Assembly: GCA_046330455.1 (NCBI GenBank)
Contig: JAXLSU010000001.1
Span: 434,001-498,000, forward strand
DNA from: CAVQXR01 sp046330455
GTDB lineage: Bacteria; Actinomycetota; Thermoleophilia; Gaiellales; Gaiellaceae
Reading direction: 5' to 3'
DNA length: 64,000 nt
The notes beneath the pieces were generated by a model. That model did not search any database. It was not told the DNA's origin and saw only the letters and a program-made list of their open reading frames with translations. Position numbers and translations under genes: made by a program. This document shows, one piece after another, positions 45,960 through 54,082 of this stretch. Every line of letters starts with the position of its first letter. The first letter of the stretch is position 1.

Positions 45960-46973
45960 ATGAGCACGGAGGGTCTCGATCCCCGCGATCGGATGATGGT
46001 CGAGGGCCTGTACTGGTGGGGCGTGCCGTCGCTCTTTCGCTGCCCGGTCGATCCCGATCCGGCCGCCTGCGACATCGCGCTCGTCGGCGTCCCGCACTCC
46101 TCCGGCAACGGCTCGACCGAGCGTGACCAGCACCTCGGACCGAGGGCCGTGCGCAACGTCTCGGCGCTCCAGCGCCGCTACCACCTCGAGTTCGGGCTCT
46201 CTCCGTGGGAGGCCTGCCGGATCCACGACCTCGGCGACGTGCCGCTTCCCGAGGCGAACGACAACGAGGCCTGCATCGAGCGGATCACCAGCTTCTTCGC
46301 GGCCGCCGCCAAGGTCGGGACGCGCACGGTCGCGATCGGGGGCGACCACAGCGTCACCGGCGGGATCGTGCAGGGGCTCGTCGGCCCGCACTCGGAGCTC
46401 TCGGGCGGCCGCAAGGCTGCGCTGCTGCACCTCGATGCTCACATCGACGCGTACGAGTCGATCCCGCACTGGTTCGGGGCGCGCAAGTCGGCGGCGCACT
46501 GGGCGAGCTACCTCGTCCGGGAGGGCCAGATCGACCCGGCCCGAAGCGTCCAGATCGGGATCCGCGGGAACCCGAGGAGCGCCGACTGGCTGAAGCCGAG
46601 CTACGATCTCGACTACGAGGTGATCCCGATCCAGCGGTACCGCGACCTCGGTGCGGAGCGCTGCGTCGCAATCATCCGGGAGCGGATCGGCGACGCGCCG
46701 CTCTACATCACGTTCGACCTCGACTGCCTCGACCCGAGCATCGCCCCGGCGGTCTCGAACCTCGAGCCGGGGGTGTCCGGGTTCACGATCGACGAGGCGA
46801 CGCAGTTGCTGCGCGCCGCGCGCGGCCTCGACGTGATCGGCGCCGACGTCGTGTGCCTGATGCCGTCGAAGGACCAGCAGAACCAGATCACCTCGCTGGT
46901 CGCGGCGGCCGTGATGTTCGAGCTGATCAGCCTGATCGCCGACAGGATCGGGGCAAGGCCGGTACCCCTGTAG
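45960..46973 (+). CDS. Agmatinase/ureohydrolase family protein
   Basis: The 337-residue protein is a binuclear metal ureohydrolase. Metal-ligand motifs are GGDHS (His130), LDAHIDAY (Asp159, His161, Asp163) and FDLDCLDPSIAP (around residue 240). Family members release urea from agmatine, guanidinobutyrate, arginine or guanidine. Clustering with R2lox and two small cupins is unusual and leaves the substrate open. An agmatine role would link it to the polyamine genes elsewhere in the window. The frame is open upstream, but ATG 45960 is the natural start. The TAG stop forms the GTAG end of a REP-like element. Confidence 0.87.
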   Translation: MSTEGLDPRDRMMVEGLYWWGVPSLFRCPVDPDPAACDIALVGVPHSSGNGSTERDQHLGPRAVRNVSALQRRYHLEFGLSPWEACRIHDLGDVPLPEANDNEACIERITSFFAAAAKVGTRTVAIGGDHSVTGGIVQGLVGPHSELSGGRKAALLHLDAHIDAYESIPHWFGARKSAAHWASYLVREGQIDPARSVQIGIRGNPRSADWLKPSYDLDYEVIPIQRYRDLGAERCVAIIRERIGDAPLYITFDLDCLDPSIAPAVSNLEPGVSGFTIDEATQLLRAARGLDVIGADVVCLMPSKDQQNQITSLVAAAVMFELISLIADRIGARPVPL

Positions 46974-46994
46974 GGACCGGATCTCATCCGGCCC
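46970..46994. repeat. REP-like element at the ureohydrolase stop, with a decayed partner
   Basis: The inverted copy, GTAGGGACCGGATCTC then ATCCGGCCC, includes the TAG stop of the ureohydrolase. A decayed forward-like stretch, GGGCGGGATGGACCTC, follows to about 47020 next to the VapC stop codon. Confidence 0.8.
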
Positions 46995-47021
46995 GGGCGG
47001 GATGGACCTCGCCCCGTTTGG

Positions 47022-47420
47022 CTACGCACGCAACTCGACGAAGCCGGCCGCGGCGAAGTCGCCGTCGAAGGCGAACGCCTCGGCGATCCCGAGTGCCCGC
47101 ATGAGCCCGAAGCTCGTTGCGTCCACGAAGGAGTACGGCCGCTCGTCGTGCCTCCGCAGCCAGCGCAGGGCGTCCTCCTCGACCTGTTCGGAGACCATGA
47201 CCACGTTGGCCCTCGGGCTTCGTTCGAGCATGTCGAGGAAGGCGACGGCGGCGCCGTGACCCTCACGCCGGCGCAGGAACGTCCAGGTCTCTCCCCGGAC
47301 GTGACTCGACGTGATCAACGGGCGCTGCCTCGCCCGCTCGAGCAGCGCCTTCGCGGTCTCGTGGTGCCGATCCCGGCGGCATTGCGCGGCGACCCAGTAC
47401 GACGTGTCGACGAAGATCAG
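47022..47420 (-). CDS. vapC: PIN-domain toxin VapC
   Basis: The 132-residue protein is a PIN-domain ribonuclease with the acidic site in FVDTSYW (N-terminus), HVRGETW, YSFVDATSFG and FAFDGDFAAAGF. VapC toxins cut tRNA or rRNA when free of antitoxin. No ATG, GTG or TTG fits the N-terminus in this frame. The only good start is CTG 47420, which overlaps the antitoxin stop by 4 bp (CTGA) and has GGAGG 7 nt upstream. It therefore appears to use a rare CTG start, or has lost an ATG. Coupled translation after the antitoxin is expected. Confidence 0.82.
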   Translation of the reverse strand: MIFVDTSYWVAAQCRRDRHHETAKALLERARQRPLITSSHVRGETWTFLRRREGHGAAVAFLDMLERSPRANVVMVSEQVEEDALRWLRRHDERPYSFVDATSFGLMRALGIAEAFAFDGDFAAAGFVELRA

Positions 47421-47662
47421 CTGCCGGCCTCCACCGTCCCGTAGACCACCTCGTCGATTCGCTGGGAATCGTCCGGCGCGCCTTCGGCCATGCCGACGAA
47501 CCCCCAGATCGGATCCTCCTCGAGCGGCGGGAGGTCGGGCAGGAGGCTCTCGCGCAGCACGCGTCGGACGAGCTCTGACCTCGAGATGCCGAGCCGTCGT
47601 GCCTCCCGCTCGACCGCCGTGTCGAGCTCCGCGTCGAGCATCAGCTGCACGCGCTTCAGCAT
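47417..47662 (-). CDS. vapB: Ribbon-helix-helix antitoxin VapB
   Basis: The 81-residue protein begins MLKRVQLMLDAELDTAVERE, the beta strand and first helix of a ribbon-helix-helix (CopG/Arc) DNA-binding domain, with SRSELVRRVLRES as the second helix. The C-terminal acidic part (LPPLEEDPIWGF) would wrap the toxin. It should bind the palindrome 10 bp upstream of its own start and repress the pair. It is directly upstream of the PIN toxin with overlapping stop and start. Confidence 0.85.
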   Translation of the reverse strand: MLKRVQLMLDAELDTAVEREARRLGISRSELVRRVLRESLLPDLPPLEEDPIWGFVGMAEGAPDDSQRIDEVVYGTVEAGS

Positions 47663-47671
47663 ACGCCGATC

Positions 47672-47700
47672 TTACACAACGGATCGAAAATGTTGTGTAA
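47672..47700. promoter_or_regulatory. VapBC operator palindrome
   Basis: TTACACAAC (47672-47680) and GTTGTGTAA (47692-47700) are exact complements with an 11-bp AT-rich spacer, centred about 24 bp upstream of the antitoxin start. This is the expected place and shape for a ribbon-helix-helix antitoxin operator overlapping the promoter, and the low GC stands out. Confidence 0.75.
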
Positions 47701-47799
47701 CAGGACTCAAGTCGCTTCGTCGTGCCGCATTGAATATTGGCACCGATTCGGCACACCGCGGTCACAGCTCCGTCGTGCCGCGTCGCTAGCATCGCGGTC

Positions 47800-48024
47800 G
47801 TGGGAGCCGAGCACATCGAGCAGGTCGAGAAGACCCTCCTCCTGATCTCACATGCACGCGAGCGGGCGGAGCGGTCGGCCCGCGAGATCCGTCGTGAGGC
47901 GGGCGACTCGCACCTCGTGGCCGCGCTCGAGGAGGCCGACCGACGGCTCCTCGCCGTTCACGGTGAGCTCATGCGTACGTCGTACTTCGAGTCCGCGAGC
48001 GAGCAGCTCAAGCTCGCCGGCTGA
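47800..48024 (+). CDS. Small hypothetical helical protein
   Basis: From GTG 47800 the frame gives 74 residues, mostly charged and helix-forming (IEQVEKTLLLISHARERAER then SAREIRREAGDSHLVAALEE). No domain is recognised. It could be a short coiled-coil protein. It ends 3 bp before the stop of the convergent restriction-modification gene. The upstream frame to 47737 is open, but the coding character starts at the GTG. Whether it belongs to the defence island is unknown. Confidence 0.5.
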   Translation: MGAEHIEQVEKTLLLISHARERAERSAREIRREAGDSHLVAALEEADRRLLAVHGELMRTSYFESASEQLKLAG

Positions 48025-48026
48025 GC

Positions 48027-51000
48027 TCACTCCGTGGGCGCCTTGCGCTCGGTTTCGGTCGGCGTGGGCAGATCCGCCTCCGGTATGGTCGGGCCCTCGA
48101 CGATCCTGCCGAGCAGCTCATCGAGTGCCGGCTGCAGCTCCACCGTGTGCTCGAGGATCCAGATCACGCGGAGCAGCTCTTCCGTGAACGCCGCGGGCCA
48201 GACGGTCGGGCGGATCTCGTCGAGCGGCGAAGACCTCTTCCCGCCGCCGTCCCGCATCCGGTACCGCAGCCAGGAGGTCAGGACCTCGAATCCCGAGACG
48301 CTGAACCCCCACACCGCCGCCGGGACGGGAGCGAACACACCGTCGCCGACGTGCAGCTCCTGCCGCTCCTCGTTCCAGGAGAACTCCGTCGGGTAGGTCT
48401 CGGGCGTCGTTCCGACGGGCTCCGTGCAGCGAGCCCTACCCGCCGGCACGACGCCCGGATCTGACCTGTCGGGAACGAGCCGCTCGCCGAACGTGTGCAG
48501 CCAGATCAACCGCTCGCCGAGGTCGACCGCCTCGCGGAACAGCGCCGGGTCCCGGGTGAGGGGCACGCGCGGGCCGGGGATGCCCAGCTCCTCGGCGAAT
48601 CGCGCCGTATAGACCGGTGCCTGGAGGATCGCGTAGACGTAGGCAAGCAGGTCCTCGGGCGTCACCTCACGCCCCAGCACGCCGGCGAGAACGTCGAGCA
48701 GCCCGGCCGTGACGTTCGGCTCCGTGCAGGCGGCGTCGCGCCAGAGCGGCACAGCATTCTTACCGCCGAACGAGCCCCGGAAGTGGTGAAGGTCGGGCAC
48801 CAGGTGCGTGACCGTGGCAGCTGGGCCTTGCCCGAGGACGTTCGTCAGGAGGCTCGTGAGGAACAGCTGGCGCGCGCTCGCCGTGCGCCAGAGCGGAGGC
48901 CTCATCCGATCGCCGAGTCGGTTGTCTGCGAGGCAGAACTGCCGGTCGAGCGTGCGGTACGCGTACCCAACCGAGGCCGGTGCTGGCGCGTCGCCTCCGA
49001 GTGAATCGAGCGATGGGAGTGGTTGCTCCTCCGATCGTATCGAGCCATAGGCTCCTGTTGAGCTGCGGTCTGGCGTCTGCCTGAACAGCCCGGCTCGCTC
49101 GGCCTCGGGCGCTGAGACGAGCCGGCGCCACCGTGCCTCGAGCGTCGCCCGGTCGGGCGCGATCGGCCACGTCCGCTTGAACTGCACGCCGGAGTGCTGC
49201 CACGGGAACACGTCCGTCACGGGCGGCCACGAGTAGTAGTCGCCCTCTCCCGCCGGCAGGAACGGCTCGAACCATCCGCCGAAGCAGTCTCGCCAGTGGA
49301 TGCTCCCGAATCCGGCGATCGCGTCGAGGGCGGCGAGCTTCTCCTCGCGGGTGCCGTCGATCTGCGCGTATCGGATCCGCGCGGGTGTCCCGGGGTCGGG
49401 TTCGGCATCGCGCACGCCGACCGCGATCGCCACGGGATTCTGGATGTCGAAGACGTTCTCGCTCCTTCGGGCACCGAGGTTGTCGCCGCCGAGGTCGAGG
49501 ATCCACAGGTCGTCGAACGTCTCGCGCATGAATCGGCGCATTCCCGCAAACCCGGGGCCGCGGAGATACGAGGACGGCGTGATGAAGCTGACGACCCCCC
49601 GGGCCGGTGCGTTGCCGAACACCTTCCACAGCGCCCAGCGCCAGAAGTAGACGTAGAGGTTGTAGAGGTTCTTCGCGTGGACAGGCGGTGTGTCGCGGAG
49701 GAAGTCGGCCAGGATACCGTCGTCGCCGCGGTCGCCGAAACGGATCCAGCCCCCCTGCCGCTCGACTCCCTCCTCGTCCTGCTCGATGACCTGGCGGAAG
49801 TACGGCGGGTTCCCGATGCACACGAGCACCGGCACCTCGGCCTTCACCCGCCGGGCCCGCTCGTTCTCCTCGGCGAGCTTCTGCTGGAAGAGCGGAGCAA
49901 CGGCGAGGCCGGGCGGCGCGAGGTGGGGCGATTCGAGGGTATCGGTGAGGTAGATGTGCGCGCCCTCGGCCGGGAGGTCGCCGCCGGCCTCGAGGATCTG
50001 CTGCGCCAGGCGCAGGTGGGCCACCGCGTAGGAGCCGATGAGGATCTCGAAGCCGTTGAAGCTCTCGGCCATCACGGAAACGCGGGCGGGAACGGCTCCC
50101 GCGCCGAACGCGTCTCGGACAGCCTCGATCCCCGACCGGAGGGCCGCAAGAAGGTACGTCGCCGTCCCGACGGCGGGATCGAGCACCACCACGTCGTCGC
50201 CGGCGAACCCCAGAGGCTTGCCGAAGCGCTCGCGGAGTAGCTCTGCCACCAGCGTGACCTGTGCCTCGACGACGGCCGGCGGGGTGAAGTAGACGCCTCG
50301 CTGCTTGCGGAGCTTCGGATCGTAGGCGGCGAGGAAGTCCTCGTAGAAGTAGAGCCAGAGGTCGCGGCCGCCAGCGTGGCGGGCGAGCGCCTCGGGGTCG
50401 ACCGCAGCGATCGACCGCTCGAGCAGACGGACCGGCATCTCGACTTCGCGGCGCGCGGCAGGGTCCGTCAGGATCCGCAGCACCTGGGCGAGGAGGCCAT
50501 GGCGCTCGTCGAGACGTTCGGCAGCCCGGGCGTGCAGGTCCGTCTCGCCCTCGACCCTCGCCAGAAGCAGCGCGTAGGTGAGCGTCTGGGCGTAGGCGTC
50601 CGCGAACTGCGCATCGTCGGCGTCGGGGAAGAAGACGTTGCGCCACTCGTCTGCGAGGCGATGCAGCGCGGACGTCTCGTCGGTCAGCGCGGTGCGGACG
50701 TTCTCACGAAGCAGGCGCGTGAGCGGCGCGAGGAGCTCGGCCAGCGCCCTCGGGCTCGACGGAACGATCGGCTCCCAGCCGAGAAAGTCGCGGAAGAGAG
50801 CTTCGAGCGCGAGCGCGCTCGCCTCGTGGACTGCGTCCTGTCCATCGGCGGTGACGTCACCCTCGAATCGGACGACCTGCCCCACGAGCTCACCGTGCCG
50901 GTACAGCGCCCACTCGGTGCCGTCGGAATAGAGAAGGTTCGGATGATCCGAGAGCGCGTTGAATTGCTCTCTGTCGTGGCCGGTGAACGACCGAGCGCGA

Positions 51001-51266
51001 GCGCCCTTGCCGGGAGCCTTGAGCTCGACATGGCCCGCGAGTAGCCGCCCGATGCTGACCCCGAGATCGGGTCGCACGCCGAGGTCGGTGAGCGCCTCGG
51101 TGCGTGCCACCACGTCGAGCCCGGCCGCCTCGCCGACCTGCTTCAGCAGGCGTTGGGTGGGGCCTTTGAGCTGATCCTCGGCCTGCGCCGGGTTGAACGG
51201 AGCGGCGGCGAAGTTCGCCGTCAGCGTCTCGGCGAACTCTCTCAGAGCATCGAGGATCGTCGACAT
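48027..51266 (-). CDS. Single-chain type IIG-like restriction-modification enzyme (N6-adenine methylase with N-terminal nuclease)
   Basis: The 1079-residue protein joins an N-terminal PD-(D/E)xK-type nuclease motif (Pro66-Asp67, Glu81-Leu-Lys83 in HVELKAPG) to a gamma-type N6-adenine methyltransferase. The SAM motif VLDPAVGTATYLLA lies near residue 360, and the catalytic NPPY is in CIGNPPYFRQV near 484. A target-recognition region and a C-terminal block of the type ISP/Eco57I sort follow. Unlike type ISP enzymes (about 1600 residues) it has no helicase domain, so it cuts without translocation or is a methylase with a vestigial nuclease. It probably protects against foreign DNA. The VapBC pair lies nearby. 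Confidence 0.84.
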   Translation of the reverse strand: MSTILDALREFAETLTANFAAAPFNPAQAEDQLKGPTQRLLKQVGEAAGLDVVARTEALTDLGVRPDLGVSIGRLLAGHVELKAPGKGARARSFTGHDREQFNALSDHPNLLYSDGTEWALYRHGELVGQVVRFEGDVTADGQDAVHEASALALEALFRDFLGWEPIVPSSPRALAELLAPLTRLLRENVRTALTDETSALHRLADEWRNVFFPDADDAQFADAYAQTLTYALLLARVEGETDLHARAAERLDERHGLLAQVLRILTDPAARREVEMPVRLLERSIAAVDPEALARHAGGRDLWLYFYEDFLAAYDPKLRKQRGVYFTPPAVVEAQVTLVAELLRERFGKPLGFAGDDVVVLDPAVGTATYLLAALRSGIEAVRDAFGAGAVPARVSVMAESFNGFEILIGSYAVAHLRLAQQILEAGGDLPAEGAHIYLTDTLESPHLAPPGLAVAPLFQQKLAEENERARRVKAEVPVLVCIGNPPYFRQVIEQDEEGVERQGGWIRFGDRGDDGILADFLRDTPPVHAKNLYNLYVYFWRWALWKVFGNAPARGVVSFITPSSYLRGPGFAGMRRFMRETFDDLWILDLGGDNLGARRSENVFDIQNPVAIAVGVRDAEPDPGTPARIRYAQIDGTREEKLAALDAIAGFGSIHWRDCFGGWFEPFLPAGEGDYYSWPPVTDVFPWQHSGVQFKRTWPIAPDRATLEARWRRLVSAPEAERAGLFRQTPDRSSTGAYGSIRSEEQPLPSLDSLGGDAPAPASVGYAYRTLDRQFCLADNRLGDRMRPPLWRTASARQLFLTSLLTNVLGQGPAATVTHLVPDLHHFRGSFGGKNAVPLWRDAACTEPNVTAGLLDVLAGVLGREVTPEDLLAYVYAILQAPVYTARFAEELGIPGPRVPLTRDPALFREAVDLGERLIWLHTFGERLVPDRSDPGVVPAGRARCTEPVGTTPETYPTEFSWNEERQELHVGDGVFAPVPAAVWGFSVSGFEVLTSWLRYRMRDGGGKRSSPLDEIRPTVWPAAFTEELLRVIWILEHTVELQPALDELLGRIVEGPTIPEADLPTPTETERKAPTE

Positions 51267-51294
51267 GTTGCCTATTCTGTCAATGGCGAAGGAC

Positions 51295-51419
51295 GGATCT
51301 CATCCGGCCCACGGGCGGGATGAGATCCCGCCCCTACAGACCCTCCAGAGGGCCGGGCGGGATGAGATCCCGCCCCACAGACCCTCCGGAGGGCGGGCGG
51401 CTTGGGATCCCGCCCCTAC
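51295..51419. repeat. REP-like tandem cluster
   Basis: It contains one truncated inverted copy (51295-51310), then three forward copies at 51313-51337, 51355-51378 and 51396-51419 (the last altered in the middle), spaced 41-42 bp. The units are separated by the same linker, AGACCCTCC followed by A or G and GAGGGC, itself a short palindrome. This tandem form differs from the inverted pairs elsewhere in the window. Confidence 0.87.
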
Positions 51420-51445
51420 GACGGCTGTACGCCGTGCGATGCCGC

Positions 51446-51811
51446 CTACGCCGGCTTCGCCTTGCGGAACGCGTTCTTGACGCGGATCTTGTCGCCCTCG
51501 AACTCGAAGAGGTCGCAGCCGCGAGTCGCGACGTTCTGACCGTCCGGGGTAGTCACGACGAACGTCCACTCCGCGGAGCCGTGGTCGCCCGCGACGACGA
51601 GCGTCGTGTCCTCGAACCGCCCGTTCGGGAAGCGCTCGAAGAACGCCTCGACACCCTTGCGGATCGCGTCCGGGCCGACCGAGGTCGCGCCCATCAGCTC
51701 CGGGCCGACCGACGCGTAGAAGATGCCATCCTCGGTGAACGCCCCGGCGATCGCATCGACGTCACGTGTGTTCCAGGCGTCCATGAACTCTGTGAGCTGC
51801 TCTTCGGTCAC
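51446..51811 (-). CDS. SnoaL/NTF2-like small protein
   Basis: The 121-residue protein has the cone-like alpha+beta fold of SnoaL-like proteins, with MDAWNTRDVDAIAGAFTEDGIFYASVGPE and FFERFPNGRFEDTTLVVAGDHGSAEWTFVVTT. Such proteins act as cyclases, hydrolases or binding proteins. GTG 51811 overlaps the stop of the EtfD-like gene (GTGA), so it is co-translated with it. Its link to electron transfer is unclear. Confidence 0.78.
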   Translation of the reverse strand: MTEEQLTEFMDAWNTRDVDAIAGAFTEDGIFYASVGPELMGATSVGPDAIRKGVEAFFERFPNGRFEDTTLVVAGDHGSAEWTFVVTTPDGQNVATRGCDLFEFEGDKIRVKNAFRKAKPA

Positions 51812-54000
51812 TCTGCCTCCTTGTCCTCGATGGGCGGCTCCTCGCCACCCGCCTCTCCCGGGACCTCGGCCGCGACCGCCACCGGGACGAGGTCGAGCGC
51901 CGCGAGCACGAGCTCCGAGAGCTCCCGCAGCTCGATCTCCTCCCCGTGCCCGGATGTCTTGATCGCGTCCTCGTACATGGTCACGTCCTTGGGGCAGGCG
52001 ACGACGAAGTAGTCGACGCCGGGAAGTGCGACCGCCTCGTCGATCCGGCTCTCGCTCGGCCGCTGCGAGCCCTCCTTGCGAAGCTCCTTCATCCAGATCC
52101 TGCCGCCGCCCGCACCGCAGCAGAATGAGTTGTCGCGGTTTCGGGGCATCTCCACGAGGTCGAGCCCGACCGCGCGGATCACCGCTCGCGGCTGGTCGTA
52201 GACGCCGTTGTAGCGCCCGAGCGTGCACGGGTCGTGGTAGGTGACGCGCTGCGCGAGCCGCTTCGTCGGCGTGATGCGGCCGGACTCGAGCAGCTCGAGC
52301 AGGAGCATCGAGTGGTGGACGACGTCGTCCGCGGCCCACTCGGCCCCGAGCTCCGGATACTCGTTGCGAAGGGTGTTGAACGAGTGGGGGTCGCTCGTCA
52401 GGATCTTCTCGAAGTCGCACTTGCCGATCGCCTGGATGTTCTCCTCGGCGAGCGAGGTGTAGAGCCCCTCCTCGCCGGCACGGCGGACGTCGTTGCCGGC
52501 CGTCTTCTCGGCGTCGAAGATGATTCCGAAGTCGATGCCGGCGTGGTGCAGGATCCGTGCGAGCGCCTGCGTGTTGCGCTGATTGCGCGGGTCGAACGAC
52601 GCGTAGTCGCCGACCCACCACAGGTACTCGACCGGCTCCTTGCGGGCGTCCTTGAGCTCGAAGTCGAGCTCCTTCGCCCAGCGGGCACGCTTGCGCTTGG
52701 CCTCCCCGAACGAGTTGCCCGACGTGTAGATCGTCTCGAGCGTCGACTGGAGCTGCGAGTCCATCTCGCCCCGCTCGACGAGCCCTCGCCGCATCTGGTT
52801 GATGATCGGCACGTGCTCGATGCCGACCGGGCAGATCTCGACGCACGCCATGCACTGCATGCACGACCACAGCGTCTCGGGGCGGATCGGGTCACCGAGG
52901 ATCGAGCCGTCGGCATCGGCGAGCGGCTGCACCCGGAGAACCGAGCGGATCCCGAGCGAGCCCTCCGCGTACTCCCGCAGGTCGAGCACCAGATCGCGCG
53001 GCGAGAGCGGGTAGCCGCATGCATTCGCCGGGCAGGCAGCGTGACACTTGCCGCATTTCGTGCACGCGTCGAGGTCGACGAGATGACGAATCGCGAGATC
53101 GGTGATCCGCTGGTAGCCGACCTCTTCGGGCTTCGCGTCGGCCGGGATGGGCACGAGCCGGCGGCCGACCTTCTCGTCGCGGGTCGCCACGCCGGCGGGC
53201 CCGACGATCATGTGGACGGCCTTCGTGAACGGGATCGAGGCGACGAAGCCGAGCGCGACCACGCCGTGTACCCACCAGTCGGCCAGCCGCGCGGTGTCCG
53301 CGGCACCGGCGCCCATGCCCATCGTCCGGAACAGGTTCCCGACCGCCCACCCGATCGGCGCCCACACCTCGAACGGCGGCCGCGTCTCGGCGATCCGGAA
53401 CGCCTCGAGCAGGAAGCCGCTGAGGGCGAGGAAGAAGAGCAGGCCGACGAACAGGGCGTCGCCGCGCCGGTAGCGGCTCCGGTCGTACTCGCCCTCCTCG
53501 CGGTCGGGTCGCGAGTAGTCGAGCCTCGTGGGCCGCATGACCCAGCGTCTGACGCCGAGGATCACGAGTCCGATCAGGAGCGCGGCGCCGAACACGTCGA
53601 GGAACAGCGAATAGCCCTTGTAGAAGCCGTCCTTCCAGAAGTCGAATCCGAGCGGCGCGGCGATGTCGTCCTGGACTGCGAGGACGGCTGTCCCGAGGAA
53701 GAGGACGAGGAAGCCGTAGAAGACGAACAGGTGCGCCATCCCGGATGCGTGGTCGCGGCGCTTGATCCACGCGTGGGTGAGCACGATCGCGGTCGCCCGA
53801 CCCACGCGCTTTGCGGCCGTCCTTGCCTTGCCGGCGTCGACGGGTGGGCGGTCGCGGCTCGCCAGGTACTTGCGAACGAGCCGGAGCACTCCCCAGAGGA
53901 AGATCGCGGTCGAGACGAAGATCAGGAAGTACCAGAGGCCGACCTGCCACGGCGTCAGGCCGTCGAAGGTGTTTCGGGTTGCGGTTTCCGCCACTGCCAC
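51808..54000 (-). CDS. etfD: EtfD-like membrane iron-sulfur ETF:quinone oxidoreductase
   Basis: The 730-residue protein combines a membrane NarI/HdrE-like cytochrome part (about 1-280, with several helices such as LWYFLIFVSTAIFLWGVLRLV), two 4Fe-4S sites (CTKCGKCHAACP near 317 and CMQCMACVEICP near 382) and C-terminal CCG domains (DPCTLGRYN, FCCGAGGG). This is the architecture of mycobacterial EtfD (Rv0338c) and the EMO-type ETF:methylmenaquinone oxidoreductases, which pass electrons from fatty-acid or amine oxidation through ETF to menaquinone. The etfBA genes 1 kb away support this role. Confidence 0.87.
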   Translation of the reverse strand: MAVAETATRNTFDGLTPWQVGLWYFLIFVSTAIFLWGVLRLVRKYLASRDRPPVDAGKARTAAKRVGRATAIVLTHAWIKRRDHASGMAHLFVFYGFLVLFLGTAVLAVQDDIAAPLGFDFWKDGFYKGYSLFLDVFGAALLIGLVILGVRRWVMRPTRLDYSRPDREEGEYDRSRYRRGDALFVGLLFFLALSGFLLEAFRIAETRPPFEVWAPIGWAVGNLFRTMGMGAGAADTARLADWWVHGVVALGFVASIPFTKAVHMIVGPAGVATRDEKVGRRLVPIPADAKPEEVGYQRITDLAIRHLVDLDACTKCGKCHAACPANACGYPLSPRDLVLDLREYAEGSLGIRSVLRVQPLADADGSILGDPIRPETLWSCMQCMACVEICPVGIEHVPIINQMRRGLVERGEMDSQLQSTLETIYTSGNSFGEAKRKRARWAKELDFELKDARKEPVEYLWWVGDYASFDPRNQRNTQALARILHHAGIDFGIIFDAEKTAGNDVRRAGEEGLYTSLAEENIQAIGKCDFEKILTSDPHSFNTLRNEYPELGAEWAADDVVHHSMLLLELLESGRITPTKRLAQRVTYHDPCTLGRYNGVYDQPRAVIRAVGLDLVEMPRNRDNSFCCGAGGGRIWMKELRKEGSQRPSESRIDEAVALPGVDYFVVACPKDVTMYEDAIKTSGHGEEIELRELSELVLAALDLVPVAVAAEVPGEAGGEEPPIEDKEAE

Positions 54001-54082
54001 GAGGGTGGGATGCTACTCGTTCGCCGGAACCGTATCGCGAGTAGCGGGTGGGGTCCCGTTCCCGGCTCCGTATGATCCGGCG

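Noticed and set aside
47421..47816. Long open frame upstream of VapC on the reverse strand
   Set aside because: It overlaps the VapB gene and its operator in another frame and has no protein-like character.
51313..51419. Regular 41-42 bp repeats that might be a CRISPR array
   Set aside because: The linkers between palindromes are the same sequence, and the core is the REP-like element found elsewhere.
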